Source: DATIKM01 sp035477595 (lineage in GTDB: Bacteria > Armatimonadota > Chthonomonadetes > Chthonomonadales > CAJBBX01). From it: 64,000 nt of DNA. Both the position numbers and the translations under genes were made by a program. The number at the start of each line of letters is the position of its first letter. Position 1 is the first letter of the stretch. The notes beneath the pieces were generated by a model. It saw only the letters and a list, made by a program, of their open reading frames with translations. It had not been told where the DNA came from and ran no database searches. The DNA is taken from the NCBI GenBank assembly GCA_035477595.1, contig DATIKM010000028.1:1-64000 (forward strand). Direction: 5' to 3'. This document shows positions 25,608 through 34,945 of the stretch, piece after piece.

Positions 25608-27344
25608 ATGGCTCTCTCGTGCCGCATGGGGCGGAGGGGGACCGTCAGCGTGTGTGGGCGCCTGGTTCTCGCCGGCGCTGCGCTGGGGTTTCCGTTCGCT
25701 TCGAGCAGCGCCGTGGCCGACAGCGCGATGTTTCGCGGAGGCGCTGGCCTCACGGGCTCTTACGAGGGCAGGCTTGACATTCCAGTCGCCCTGTCCTGGC
25801 GCTACACCGCACCATACTCCCCTGCAGCTTCCGCGAACCCCTCGTCCCCTGCGGTGCGCGACGGCGTCGTCTACTTCTCCGTGGGCGACCGCGTCTTCGC
25901 CGTGGCGGCCGAATCTGGCGAGCTCAGATGGCGGTTCCCGCAGGATGAGGCTCTCTCGTCGATAGTGCGGACGAGCCTGGCTGTGGCCAACGGCACGGTG
26001 TTCTTCGGCGACACGGATGGGAACCTGACTGCGCTGAACGCGGCGACGGGCGCCACCACCTGGAAGTTTGCCGCGCGGGCCAATATCACTGCCTCTCCGG
26101 TAGTCGCCGACGGCGTCGTCTACTTCGGGACCGCCGATGGACGCCTGTTCGCGCTGAACGCGGCGACGGGCACGGATCTTCCGCTCTGGAGGGGCGGGCT
26201 CAGGCTGGCCGACGAGGTCATCGGAGCTCCGGCAGTCGCTGATGGCACGGTGTTCGCCCTGACGGCGGATGGCTCCATCGCGGCGGTCGGTGCGGCCACC
26301 GGACGCGTCCGCGCCCAGGTGAGGTTGGGCGGCTCGGTGCGTCGACAGGCGCCGGTGGTGCGCGATGGCCTCGTCTACGTGGCGGCGGGCGCACGGCTGT
26401 CCAGCCTCTTGGCCCGCAACCTCGCGGCTCGGCGCTGGAGCGTGAACCTGCCGGACGATATCGCGGTGGCGCCAGCCGTCAGCGAGAGAGCACTTATCGC
26501 GGTTACGACCGACAACCGCGTCTTCAGCCTCGATCCACTGTCGGGTCGCGCGCTCTGGACTGTGACCCCGCGGCTCGAGCAGGACGTCGCGGCGCCCCCG
26601 ACCATCGTCGGCGACGTCGTGGTGATTGGCACCAATCGCGGGCTGCTATACGCGCTCGACATCGCGACGGGTGCGACTAGATGGTTGTATGCCCTGGCAC
26701 CCACATCGACGCGTCCGGACGCGATGGTGGCGCACGTGAACGTTGCCGCGGCGCCGGTCGTGGCGAACGGCGCGCTGATAGTGGCCGCGGACGACGCGTC
26801 TGTCTCCGTGTTTCGCGCGGATTCCGTCGATACCACTGAGCCGTACGTAACGGACCTGCTGCCGCAGCGTGGTGTGGTGATCAACGGCGCGCCCCCGATC
26901 CGGTTCGAGGGCATCCTTCGGGACGACGGCAGCGGCATCCGCCCGGACTCGCTCAGGTTGCTCATCAACGGGGAGCCTGTCGCGATGCGTCCGCCGGGGC
27001 CAGATAACCGCGATAGACCGGGGTTCTCCTTCGACCTGTTGACAGGCCGATTGGAGTACGACACGCCTGAGCCCGTCGGGGCCGCGCTGGTGAGGCCGCT
27101 ACCGGATGGACGCCATGAGGTCGCCCTGCAGGCGTCGGACTGGAAGGGCAACAACCTCGACTTGAGGTGGCGCTTCACGGTGGACAACTCGGTGCGGCGC
27201 ACGGGCCGCAGGGAGACCAGACGGCAGGACGGCGCGACGCCCGGCAGACCTGGCTCCACGCTCGGCCCCGGGGTTGGGTCGGGCGGCATGGCCCCGGGCG
27301 GGCGCGGAAGGGGCGGCAGACGCAGCGGGGGCGGCGACCTGTAG
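25608..27344 (+). CDS. Secreted PQQ-like beta-propeller protein
   Basis: The 578-residue product has a signal peptide (basic start, then LVLAGAALGFPFASSSAVA). Six to seven PQQ/BamB-type propeller blades follow, each with patterns such as GVVYFGTADGRLFALNAATG (17-41-residue repeats). After the propeller (to about residue 425) comes a beta domain and a Gly/Arg-rich tail. Such propellers act as scaffolds or quinoprotein-like domains. No catalytic residues are evident. The ATG at 25608 has GGGGGT eight bases upstream. A strong terminator follows. Confidence 0.8.
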   Translation: MALSCRMGRRGTVSVCGRLVLAGAALGFPFASSSAVADSAMFRGGAGLTGSYEGRLDIPVALSWRYTAPYSPAASANPSSPAVRDGVVYFSVGDRVFAVAAESGELRWRFPQDEALSSIVRTSLAVANGTVFFGDTDGNLTALNAATGATTWKFAARANITASPVVADGVVYFGTADGRLFALNAATGTDLPLWRGGLRLADEVIGAPAVADGTVFALTADGSIAAVGAATGRVRAQVRLGGSVRRQAPVVRDGLVYVAAGARLSSLLARNLAARRWSVNLPDDIAVAPAVSERALIAVTTDNRVFSLDPLSGRALWTVTPRLEQDVAAPPTIVGDVVVIGTNRGLLYALDIATGATRWLYALAPTSTRPDAMVAHVNVAAAPVVANGALIVAADDASVSVFRADSVDTTEPYVTDLLPQRGVVINGAPPIRFEGILRDDGSGIRPDSLRLLINGEPVAMRPPGPDNRDRPGFSFDLLTGRLEYDTPEPVGAALVRPLPDGRHEVALQASDWKGNNLDLRWRFTVDNSVRRTGRRETRRQDGATPGRPGSTLGPGVGSGGMAPGGRGRGGRRSGGGDL

Positions 27345-27369
27345 GCCGGCATCTGGCGCAGATCGACGA

Positions 27370-27412
27370 GGCGGGCCGGCGAGCTCCCACGGAGCTCGCG
27401 TGCCCGCCTTTG
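27370..27412 (+). terminator. Intrinsic terminator of the PQQ-repeat gene
   Basis: GGCGGGC (27370-27376) pairs with GCCCGCC (27402-27408), and GCGAGCTCC (27379-27387) pairs with GGAGCTCGC (27391-27399) across a three-base loop. The only interruption is a 2x2 internal mismatch. A short T-run (27409-27411) follows the stem. It lies 26 bases after the stop. Confidence 0.75.
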
Positions 27413-27470
27413 TCATGCCGGCCAGCAGGCCGCCGGTGGTTGCGGACCACAGCAGCGCACGGAGAGGCCG

Positions 27471-28583
27471 GTGTCACCGCATAACGTGGAAGCCTGGCTG
27501 CGCTTCGCCAACGTGCAGCTCCAAGCAAGCATGGCGAACGCGCTTCTGGATGCATTTGGCGATCCGGAGGCCGTCTTCTCCGCTTCGCCGGCTGCCGTAG
27601 GTGAGGTAGATGGCCTCACGCCCCGTGCGATCAACGCCCTGCGCGATCCTGCATTCATGCCGACAGCCGTGCAGAGCGCGCGCATCGAGTCGGGTGATGT
27701 GTGCATCCTGCCGCGCACCGATCCGGACTACCCGCAGCCGCTGCGGGGCGTCCCCGATGCGCCACCTGTCCTGTTCGTCATGGGCAGGCTCGATGAGCGT
27801 GACCGCTTCGCGGTCGGTATCGTCGGCACCCGTCAGGCGAGCCCCTACGGGCGCAGCGTGACGGCGAAGCTGGCGCGCGACCTCGCGCAGGCGGGCATGA
27901 CGGTGGTGAGTGGGGGTGCGCTGGGTATAGACGCCGCCGCGCACCGCGCCGCGCTCGATGCGGGCGGGCGCACACTGGTGGTCCTCGGCTGCGGCATCGA
28001 CGTAAACTACCCCCGGGAGAACCGCCCGATGTTCGATGCGGTGGCTGCGCGCGACCAGGGCGCGGTGCTGAGTGAGTGGCCTCTGACCGCCTCGCCCGAG
28101 CCCTGGCGCTTCCCATTGCGGAACCGGATCATCAGCGGGCTCTCCATGGGTGTCGTGGTGACGGAGGCGCCCAAGCAGAGCGGCGCGCTCATCACGGCGG
28201 GGATCGCTGCGGAGCAGGGCCGTGAGGTGATGGCGGTGCCGGGGAACGTGGACCGGCCGTTCTCCCAAGGCGCCAACGAGCTGATCCGCGACGGCGCGCA
28301 CCTCGTCTCCAGCGCGTCGGACGTGCTGCGGGTCCTCAATGTGCTGACGCTGGAGCCGCCGGCCTCTGCTCAGCCGGTCGGGACGCAGACACCGTCTGTC
28401 TCGAGTCTGCCTGAGGTGCAGCGCGTGCTGATGGAGCACCTCAGCCTGACCCCCAAGCACCTCGATGCGCTTGCGGCGGACGCCCGGCTCCCGACGGTCG
28501 AGGTGAGCGCTCAGATCACCATGCTCGAGCTGGCCGGACTGGTGCGTCGTCTGCCGGGCAACTGCTACATCCGCGTCCTGTAG
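27471..28583 (+). CDS. dprA: DNA processing protein DprA
   Basis: The 370-residue product loads RecA on incoming single-stranded DNA during natural transformation. The Rossmann-like core shows GIVGTRQASPYG, SGGALGIDAAAHRAAL, GCGIDVNYPREN and VTEAPKQSGALITA, followed by a C-terminal winged-helix domain. The GTG start is supported by alignment rather than a strong ribosome site. The gene faces sod with a perfect hairpin between. It suggests some capacity for DNA uptake, though no other com gene is in the window. Confidence 0.93.
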   Translation: MSPHNVEAWLRFANVQLQASMANALLDAFGDPEAVFSASPAAVGEVDGLTPRAINALRDPAFMPTAVQSARIESGDVCILPRTDPDYPQPLRGVPDAPPVLFVMGRLDERDRFAVGIVGTRQASPYGRSVTAKLARDLAQAGMTVVSGGALGIDAAAHRAALDAGGRTLVVLGCGIDVNYPRENRPMFDAVAARDQGAVLSEWPLTASPEPWRFPLRNRIISGLSMGVVVTEAPKQSGALITAGIAAEQGREVMAVPGNVDRPFSQGANELIRDGAHLVSSASDVLRVLNVLTLEPPASAQPVGTQTPSVSSLPEVQRVLMEHLSLTPKHLDALAADARLPTVEVSAQITMLELAGLVRRLPGNCYIRVL

Positions 28584-28610
28584 CGAGGACGGTCCGATGG
28601 GCGAACGCCA

Positions 28611-28651
28611 AGGGCCGCGCCGGACGCATCCCACGTCTCGGGCGCGGCCCT
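28611..28651. terminator. Hairpin between convergent dprA and sod
   Basis: AGGGCCGCGCC (28611-28621) and GGCGCGGCCCT (28641-28651) form an eleven-base-pair perfect stem with a 19-base loop. It lies between the ends of two convergent genes and could terminate both directions. There is no T-run on either side. Confidence 0.6.
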
Positions 28652-28681
28652 CAGCCTGCATGGCGGTTGCCTGCGCCGCTG

Positions 28682-29296
<615 letters not shown>

Positions 29297-29380
29297 CGTC
29301 AAATCTCCCTTCATATCGCCTCAGGCGGGGGATGCAGCCCGCGCCGTCGTCCTCGCGAGTGTCGGGGGAATGTACGTGCG

Positions 29381-29411
29381 CGACCCGAGGCAGTGGTTCC
29401 GCCTCGGGTCG
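29381..29411. repeat. Inverted repeat between glmS and sod
   Basis: CGACCCGAGGC (29381-29391) and GCCTCGGGTCG (29401-29411) form an eleven-base-pair stem with a nine-base loop. On the minus strand a TATATT (29413-29418) sits next to it, so the hairpin could be at the 5' end of the sod transcript, or it could end the glmS transcript. No T-run follows. Confidence 0.5.
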
Positions 29412-29458
29412 AAATATAGCGACTCTAAGAAAAATGTTGACCGCCTCGCCAGGAGCCT

Positions 29459-31300
29459 TCACTCGACCGTGACGCTCTTCGCAAGGTTGCGGGGCTGGTC
29501 GATCGGGCAGCCGCGGGCGCGGGCGACATGGTACGCCAGAAGCTGCATGGGAACGATGGAGAGCACCGGCATCAGGGCGTCCACGGTCGGCGGCACGCCG
29601 ATCACGTGGTCGGCACCGTCAGCGCAGGGGTCATCGTCGCGCTGCACTACGACGACGGTGGCCCCGCGCGACTTAGTCTCCCTCAGGTTGCTGGCCATCT
29701 TCTCGCGGGTGGCGGGCTGTGTGCTGAGCCCAACCACCGTCACGCCAGGCTCGACGAGCGCAAGGGGGCCGTGCTTCATCTCGCCCGCAGGGTACGCCTC
29801 GGCATGGATGTAGCTGATCTCCTTGAGCTTCAGGGCCGCCTCGAGGCTCACGGCATGGTCGTAGCCGCGGCCAAGATAGAAGAAGCAGGAGTGCTGTGCG
29901 AGCTGCTCGGCAAGTGCCGCCACGTCGGGGCCACGGCTCAGACACTCGGTAAGCTGCTCAGGCAGGGCCTTGAGCGCCCTGACGAGCGCACGGCATCGCT
30001 CGTCCTGTGCGCCCGACATCTGGGCCAGGTGCACCGACAGCAGCGCCAACGCCACGAGCTGCGCCAGGTACGCTTTCGTCGACGCCACGCTGATCTCCGG
30101 CCCCGCCTGGGTGTAGAGCACGGCGTCCGCCTCGCGCGCCAGAGTGCTGCCGACCACGTTCACGATCGCCAGCGTGGGCGACCGCAGCGCGCGCGCCTGG
30201 CGGAGGGCTGCCAGCGTGTCGGCCGTCTCGCCGCTCTGGCTCACGAGCACCGTCAGGGTCTCCTCGTCCACTAGCGGGTCGGAGTAGCGGAATTCGGAGG
30301 CCACGGTGGCCTCGACTGGGCGCCTCAGGAGCTCCTCCATCAGCCTCTTGCCCACCAGGCCGGCATGGTACGCGGTACCGCACGCCACGATGTGCACCCG
30401 TCGCACACGGGCCCACTGCTTGCCCGTGAGCTGGACGTCGGGCACCTCCACCCGCCCGTCGGCGGTCGTGCGGCCACGAAGCGTGTCGCGCACGGTCTTG
30501 GGGCCGTCGTGGATCTCCTTCAGCATGAAGTGCGCGAAGCCTTCCTTCTCGGCCGCCTGCGCGTCCCACGTGACCTGCAGGACCGGGCGCTCGATGGGAC
30601 GGCCATCGTGGAGCGAGAAGAGGCGAGCGCCGCGTGCCGTGACGATGGCGCCGTCTCCATTCTCCAGCACGAGGACGCGGCGCGTATGCTGCATGACCGC
30701 GGGGATGTCGGAGGCGATGAAGGTCTCGTTCCTACCGAGGCCGATGATGAGCGGCGAATCGCGTCGGGCGACTACGACGGCCTCGGGCGTCTGCGTCCAG
30801 ACCACAGCGATGGCGAACGACCCGCGCACATGACCGAGCGCCCTCAGTACGGCCTGAGCGAACGCCTCGACGCCCGGCCGTAGGCCGGCGATCTCGCGCT
30901 CGATCAGATGGGCGATCACCTCCGTGTCCGTCTCCGAGCCAAACTCGTGTCCATCGGCGCGCAGGGCTGCGCGCAGGGCGGCGTAGTTCTCGACAATGCC
31001 GTTGTGCACGACAGCCAACGTGCCGGAGCAGTCGCGATGGGGGTGCGCATTGGCCTCCGTGGGGCCGCCGTGCGTGGCCCAACGCGTGTGTGCAACCGCT
31101 GCACGGGCCGCGCCATGGCTATCGCCCAGCAGGCTCTCGAGTTCCACGATCTTGCCGGGGCTCTTGACGATCCGGACTCCTCCCGGCGTCGCATAGGCCA
31201 CGCCCGCGCTGTCGTATCCACGGTACTCGAGCCGCTTCAGGTTCTCGACTGCGGTCGCGACCGCCGGCTTCCGACCGACATACCCCGTGATGCCGCACAT
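29459..31300 (-). CDS. glmS: Glutamine-fructose-6-phosphate aminotransferase
   Basis: The 613-residue enzyme makes glucosamine 6-phosphate for peptidoglycan and lipopolysaccharide. Cys2 after Met (MCGITGYV) is the glutaminase nucleophile, and the two SIS domains show SQSGETADT and EGSYIHAEAYPAGEMKHGP-like motifs. It ends in the DQPRNLAKSVTVE signature. The ATG at 31300 has AAGGA seven bases upstream. It follows the DeoR-type regulator on the same strand with a 64-base gap; co-expression is possible. No glmS ribozyme core is visible upstream. Confidence 0.96.
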   Translation of the reverse strand: MCGITGYVGRKPAVATAVENLKRLEYRGYDSAGVAYATPGGVRIVKSPGKIVELESLLGDSHGAARAAVAHTRWATHGGPTEANAHPHRDCSGTLAVVHNGIVENYAALRAALRADGHEFGSETDTEVIAHLIEREIAGLRPGVEAFAQAVLRALGHVRGSFAIAVVWTQTPEAVVVARRDSPLIIGLGRNETFIASDIPAVMQHTRRVLVLENGDGAIVTARGARLFSLHDGRPIERPVLQVTWDAQAAEKEGFAHFMLKEIHDGPKTVRDTLRGRTTADGRVEVPDVQLTGKQWARVRRVHIVACGTAYHAGLVGKRLMEELLRRPVEATVASEFRYSDPLVDEETLTVLVSQSGETADTLAALRQARALRSPTLAIVNVVGSTLAREADAVLYTQAGPEISVASTKAYLAQLVALALLSVHLAQMSGAQDERCRALVRALKALPEQLTECLSRGPDVAALAEQLAQHSCFFYLGRGYDHAVSLEAALKLKEISYIHAEAYPAGEMKHGPLALVEPGVTVVGLSTQPATREKMASNLRETKSRGATVVVVQRDDDPCADGADHVIGVPPTVDALMPVLSIVPMQLLAYHVARARGCPIDQPRNLAKSVTVE

Positions 31301-31364
31301 GCTCTGATCCTTTGAGTGTCTTGCCGCGCGGCTGGGCGCGGCAGTCGAAGCCTGGCCGACGCGT

Positions 31365-32228
31365 TCAGGCGTCGCTGGGCGTTGCGTCACCTTCCTCTAT
31401 TCGGAAGTCCAAGCCAGCGCGTTTAGCACTGGCTGCGAATGCGGCCATGCGCTCGCGCACTGGATCCTCAAGCCGGCAGGTGACCAAACGGACGGTCTTG
31501 CCCGCGAGCAGGGCCGCAGAGCTGAAGCACCACGGGTGGCGCCGCCCGATCTTGTCCGGACTCGTTGCCACCACGATCTCCGGCACCGGCTCGAGAAGCT
31601 GACGCATAAACAGGGCCTCTTCGGCGCGATGGGAGTAGAGATCCAGGGACCCCGAGGCGACGTCGGCAACGAGGCCGCTCGCGCCGACGACTGCAAGCAT
31701 CGGGTGGAATGCGCTGCGGTACTCGTGCGAGTGGAACGCGCAGTCGTCCTCGTTGTAGACCTCGCCGACGACGCCGGTGGCGATGCCGGCCGCCATCAGC
31801 TCAATCAGCGCCGGGAGGCTGTTGGTGAATGCCGTAAGGTTGCGGGGGCGCTCGGTCTCCAGCACACGCCGCCGTATCTCGCAGGCCACGTAGTAGTTGG
31901 TGGTGCCCGCGGTCAGGACCACCGCAAGGTCGTCCTGAAGGCTGCTTGCCACGGCACGAGCGATCGCCTTCTTCTGGTCCGCTCGATGGCCCAGGTGGTC
32001 GGCGAAGTAGCCCGCCGGCGTTGGTCCGCGGCGAGCCAGTACACGTCCCCGGCGCACCTCGACGCCCCTCACCCGTGACAGCAGCTCGTGGAGGTAGTCA
32101 ACGTCCCGGCGCAGGGTGCGGTCGTCGCACCCGAGCGACGCCGCAAGCGTCTCCAGGTCGCGGCCATGGGACTCCTGCGCGAGCGCCTCAAGCAGCCGCA
32201 TGCGACGCGATGTTGCCGTATCTGTCAC
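31365..32228 (-). CDS. DeoR-family transcriptional regulator
   Basis: The 287-residue product has an N-terminal helix-turn-helix (about residues 10-55) and the DeoR sensor domain (isomerase-like) with VLTAGTTNYYVACEI and NSLPALIELMAAG. DeoR regulators respond to phosphorylated sugars. The gene is next to glmS, so an amino-sugar signal is a reasonable inference, not shown. The GTG at 32228 has a clear promoter 35-70 bases upstream. Repeated TGTCA half-sites around it suggest autoregulation. Confidence 0.8.
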   Translation of the reverse strand: MTDTATSRRMRLLEALAQESHGRDLETLAASLGCDDRTLRRDVDYLHELLSRVRGVEVRRGRVLARRGPTPAGYFADHLGHRADQKKAIARAVASSLQDDLAVVLTAGTTNYYVACEIRRRVLETERPRNLTAFTNSLPALIELMAAGIATGVVGEVYNEDDCAFHSHEYRSAFHPMLAVVGASGLVADVASGSLDLYSHRAEEALFMRQLLEPVPEIVVATSPDKIGRRHPWCFSSAALLAGKTVRLVTCRLEDPVRERMAAFAASAKRAGLDFRIEEGDATPSDA

Positions 32229-32269
32229 GAGATAGCACCAATCTGTCAGAGTGCGTTATGTGCGTGACA

Positions 32270-32298
32270 ACTATACGGCATCGGCAGGCATGTGTCAA
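32270..32298 (-). promoter_or_regulatory. Sigma-70 promoter of the DeoR gene with TGTCA half-sites
   Basis: On the minus strand TTGACA (32298-32293) and TATAGT (32275-32270) are separated by 17 bases, a near-consensus promoter. Between it and the start codon are TGTCA and TGACA copies in inverted and direct order (for example 32264-32268 and 32243-32247). The arrangement fits an operator overlapping the transcript start. The binding protein is not proven. Confidence 0.75.
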
Positions 32299-32374
32299 GG
32301 CGGACGTTGCGATACTGGCATGCCGGCGCGCAGGAGCCTGCGCTTGGCGGAGCGCCCGAGGCGGCGGGGCGCCC

Positions 32375-32977
32375 TCAGGCGGCGGCGGGGCCGAAATAGT
32401 GGGAGAGCTTGCGCCGCAGTGCCTGGCGCGCGCGGCTCAGCCGCGACTTCACGGTGCCGGGTGGCACCTGGAGCGCCACGGCGATGTCCTCAACGCGCAT
32501 GTCGTTGAGGTGATGCAGGAGCACCACGGACCGGTACTCGTCGGGAAGGGAGTTCACGGCCCGGTGAAGGACCTCCCGCTTCTCCTGCTCACTCAGGAGG
32601 CGAGCGGGCTCAGCCGCCACGTCCGAGATCTGCTGGCCAACGGTGGAGGTGGGGTCCGCGGCCAGAGGCGCATCCAGCGAGGAAGGCGGCGGGATCGACT
32701 TGCGGTGGCGCAGGTAGTCGAGACAGGCGTTCGTGGCGATCCGCCGCACCCACGCGTCCTGGGCGCCGTCGGCCCTCAGACGCGGCAGGTTGCGGTAGAT
32801 GCGGACGAAGATGTCCTGCGTCAGATCGGCTGCGTCGGCCTCGTTGCCCACCATGCGGAGCGCCAGGTTGTAGACGCGCCGATAGTTGGCGTCGACCAGC
32901 GCCTCGAAGACGGCGTCGTTGTCTCGAGTGCTGGTGGCCGAGGCGGGCGTCAGATGGAGGCGCAGCAGGTCGATCAC
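32375..32977 (-). CDS. ECF-type RNA polymerase sigma factor
   Basis: The 200-residue product has region 2 (about residues 20-90: VYNLALRMVGNEADAADLTQD, YLRHRK) and region 4 (about 145-190: LPDEYRSVVLLHHLNDMRVEDI, TVKSRLSRARQAL). ECF factors direct stress or envelope genes. I chose the GTG at 32977 because AGGAG lies eight bases upstream; an ATG-like extension lacks homology. No anti-sigma gene is adjacent. The gene is divergent from the proteasome locus, with 245 bases between them, so it may regulate it. Confidence 0.9.
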   Translation of the reverse strand: MIDLLRLHLTPASATSTRDNDAVFEALVDANYRRVYNLALRMVGNEADAADLTQDIFVRIYRNLPRLRADGAQDAWVRRIATNACLDYLRHRKSIPPPSSLDAPLAADPTSTVGQQISDVAAEPARLLSEQEKREVLHRAVNSLPDEYRSVVLLHHLNDMRVEDIAVALQVPPGTVKSRLSRARQALRRKLSHYFGPAAA

Positions 32978-33155
32978 GACTCGTGCTCCTGTCTGGCGGC
33001 AACACGACGTACAGAGGTCGCTGGCTCGGCCGCTCCTCTCTATAGGACGCACAGCTTGGCGGGATGTGACGACTTTTTACGCGTTCGAGTGTGGGAATTG
33101 TGCAGGCACTGCCCCGGAGGCCACAGAAACCAATGCGTCGGAGACCACCGTAGAG

Positions 33156-33170
33156 TGGGGTGTACCCCCA
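33156..33170. promoter_or_regulatory. Short palindrome upstream of the proteasome locus
   Basis: TGGGG (33156-33160) and CCCCA (33166-33170) flank TGTAC, a perfect five-base-arm palindrome 53 bases before the arc ATG. It may be an operator for the divergent ECF sigma and arc genes, but a chance match cannot be excluded. Confidence 0.3.
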
Positions 33171-33222
33171 CAAAGGCGTCTGGCGCTGTGCCACGACGCG
33201 CGGCGGTTCGAAGGACTTGGCG

Positions 33223-34944
33223 ATGGCGCGTGAGCGCGAGTTCGGCGATGGCCGGGAGCATGGCAGGGACGATCCCTGGTCAGACCTTCCGGAAACCAAT
33301 ATGAGCGCCCTCGGCATGGTGAACGACCTGATTCGTGCCACGCCCAGAGGCGACTCTCGGCTCGACTACCTGCTGCTGCTTCGGCACCAGATCGAGACGG
33401 ACGCGAAGCAGTTCGAGGAAGCCCGGGATGCCATCGGCCAGCTGCAGGAGGCCTATGAGAAGCTCACATCACCGGCGAACCGACTGGGCGTCTTCCTGGG
33501 GTGGTCGGACGAGGGCGCGCGCATCTGCCTGGTGGCGCTCGGCGATCAGGAGTTCGTGGCGAACGTCGACCCCGAGATGGACGCTGGCGAGCTACGGGTG
33601 GGCGTCCAGGTACGGCTCAATGAGGCGTACGTCGTGGTGGGCCAGCTTGGGTACCATCTCGGCGGGCACTTCGTGAAGGTGAGCGAAGTGAAGGATGCGG
33701 CTCGTCTTCGCGTCGCCGCCGACCCGACTGGCAGCGCTTCCCGGATCGTGTTCCGGTCCCAAGACCTTCTCGAGAGGGTGGTGAAGCCGGGTGACGAGGT
33801 GCGCGTCGACCCCATGCATCGCGTCGCCCTCGAACACCTGTCGGCGAACGAAGCGCGCGACTACTTCCTCGAGGAGGTTCCCGAGATACCGTGGAGCATG
33901 GTGGGTGGCCAGTCCGAGGCGATCCAGGTCATCAAAGACGCCATTGAGCTGCCGCTTCTGCACCCGGACCTGTTCGCTCGCTTCGAGAAGCGTCCGCTCA
34001 AGGGCATCCTGCTCTACGGACCGCCAGGGTGCGGTAAGACGCTGATCGGACGGGCTACCGCCTACAACCTGACGAGGGAGTATCGCGAGCGCACGCAGCG
34101 GGACGTCAAAGAGTACTTCATGTACATCAACGGCCCGAAGATCCTGAACATGTGGCTTGGGGAGACCGAGCGCATGGTTCGTAGCATCTTCGACACGGCG
34201 CGCGAGAAGGCAAAGGATGGCAACCTCGTGTTCGTCTTCGTCGACGAGGCGGAGTCCATCCTGCGCACGCGTTCCTCCGGCCGCTGGCTGAACATCTCGA
34301 ACACTGTGGTTCCGCAGTTCTGCGCGGAGATGGACGGGTTGGTGCAACTCGACAACGTCGTGGTGATGCTCACGTCCAACCGGCCCGACTACATTGATCC
34401 CGCGGTGCTGCGCCCGGAGCGGATCGATCGCAGGGTGAAGATCGCGCGGCCGGACCGCGCCGCCTCGCGTGACATTCTTGCCATCTATCTGCACTCGGGC
34501 ATCCCCTACGGCCCGGCGCTGGTGCGCGACCACAAGGGCGACGTCGACGCGGCTCGAGCAGAACTCCTCGACCTTGCCACCGACTACCTGTGGCGCCGCG
34601 CACCTGACACCCAGGTGCTGGACGTCCACCTGCGCAGCGGAAGCATCGAGACGCTGCATTGGCGCGACCTGGTTAGCGGAGCGCTGCTGAAGTCCGCCGT
34701 CGAGCGCGCCAAGGACTTCGCGATCAAGCGCGCCATTGGCTCAGGAAGCGATCAGGCCGGCATCACCCTGGAGGACCTGCGGGAGGCAATCAGGGTCGAA
34801 TACAAGGAGAACGAGATCTTCCCCAAGAGCGATACGCTGGAGGACTGGCTCAAACTGGTGGACTACGAGCCAGAGAACGTGGTCACGGTGCGTCCCGTGC
34901 GCGAGCGGAAGATTGCGCCTCCCTCCCGACGCGACATCATCTAG
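33223..34944 (+). CDS. arc: Proteasome ATPase ring protein ARC/Mpa
   Basis: The 573-residue AAA+ protein should unfold tagged substrates for the 20S proteasome. It has an N-terminal coiled coil (about 40-90) that in this family binds the modifier. An OB-fold interdomain region follows, then Walker A GPPGCGKT (266-273) and Walker B FVFVDEAES with Asp341-Glu342. The closing residues are RRDII. Mycobacterial Mpa ends in a QYL-type motif that docks into the alpha ring, so this end is unusual. The ATG at 33223 follows a GAAGGA site. It is the first gene of the locus, one base before dop. Confidence 0.93.
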   Translation: MAREREFGDGREHGRDDPWSDLPETNMSALGMVNDLIRATPRGDSRLDYLLLLRHQIETDAKQFEEARDAIGQLQEAYEKLTSPANRLGVFLGWSDEGARICLVALGDQEFVANVDPEMDAGELRVGVQVRLNEAYVVVGQLGYHLGGHFVKVSEVKDAARLRVAADPTGSASRIVFRSQDLLERVVKPGDEVRVDPMHRVALEHLSANEARDYFLEEVPEIPWSMVGGQSEAIQVIKDAIELPLLHPDLFARFEKRPLKGILLYGPPGCGKTLIGRATAYNLTREYRERTQRDVKEYFMYINGPKILNMWLGETERMVRSIFDTAREKAKDGNLVFVFVDEAESILRTRSSGRWLNISNTVVPQFCAEMDGLVQLDNVVVMLTSNRPDYIDPAVLRPERIDRRVKIARPDRAASRDILAIYLHSGIPYGPALVRDHKGDVDAARAELLDLATDYLWRRAPDTQVLDVHLRSGSIETLHWRDLVSGALLKSAVERAKDFAIKRAIGSGSDQAGITLEDLREAIRVEYKENEIFPKSDTLEDWLKLVDYEPENVVTVRPVRERKIAPPSRRDII

Positions 34945-34945
34945 C

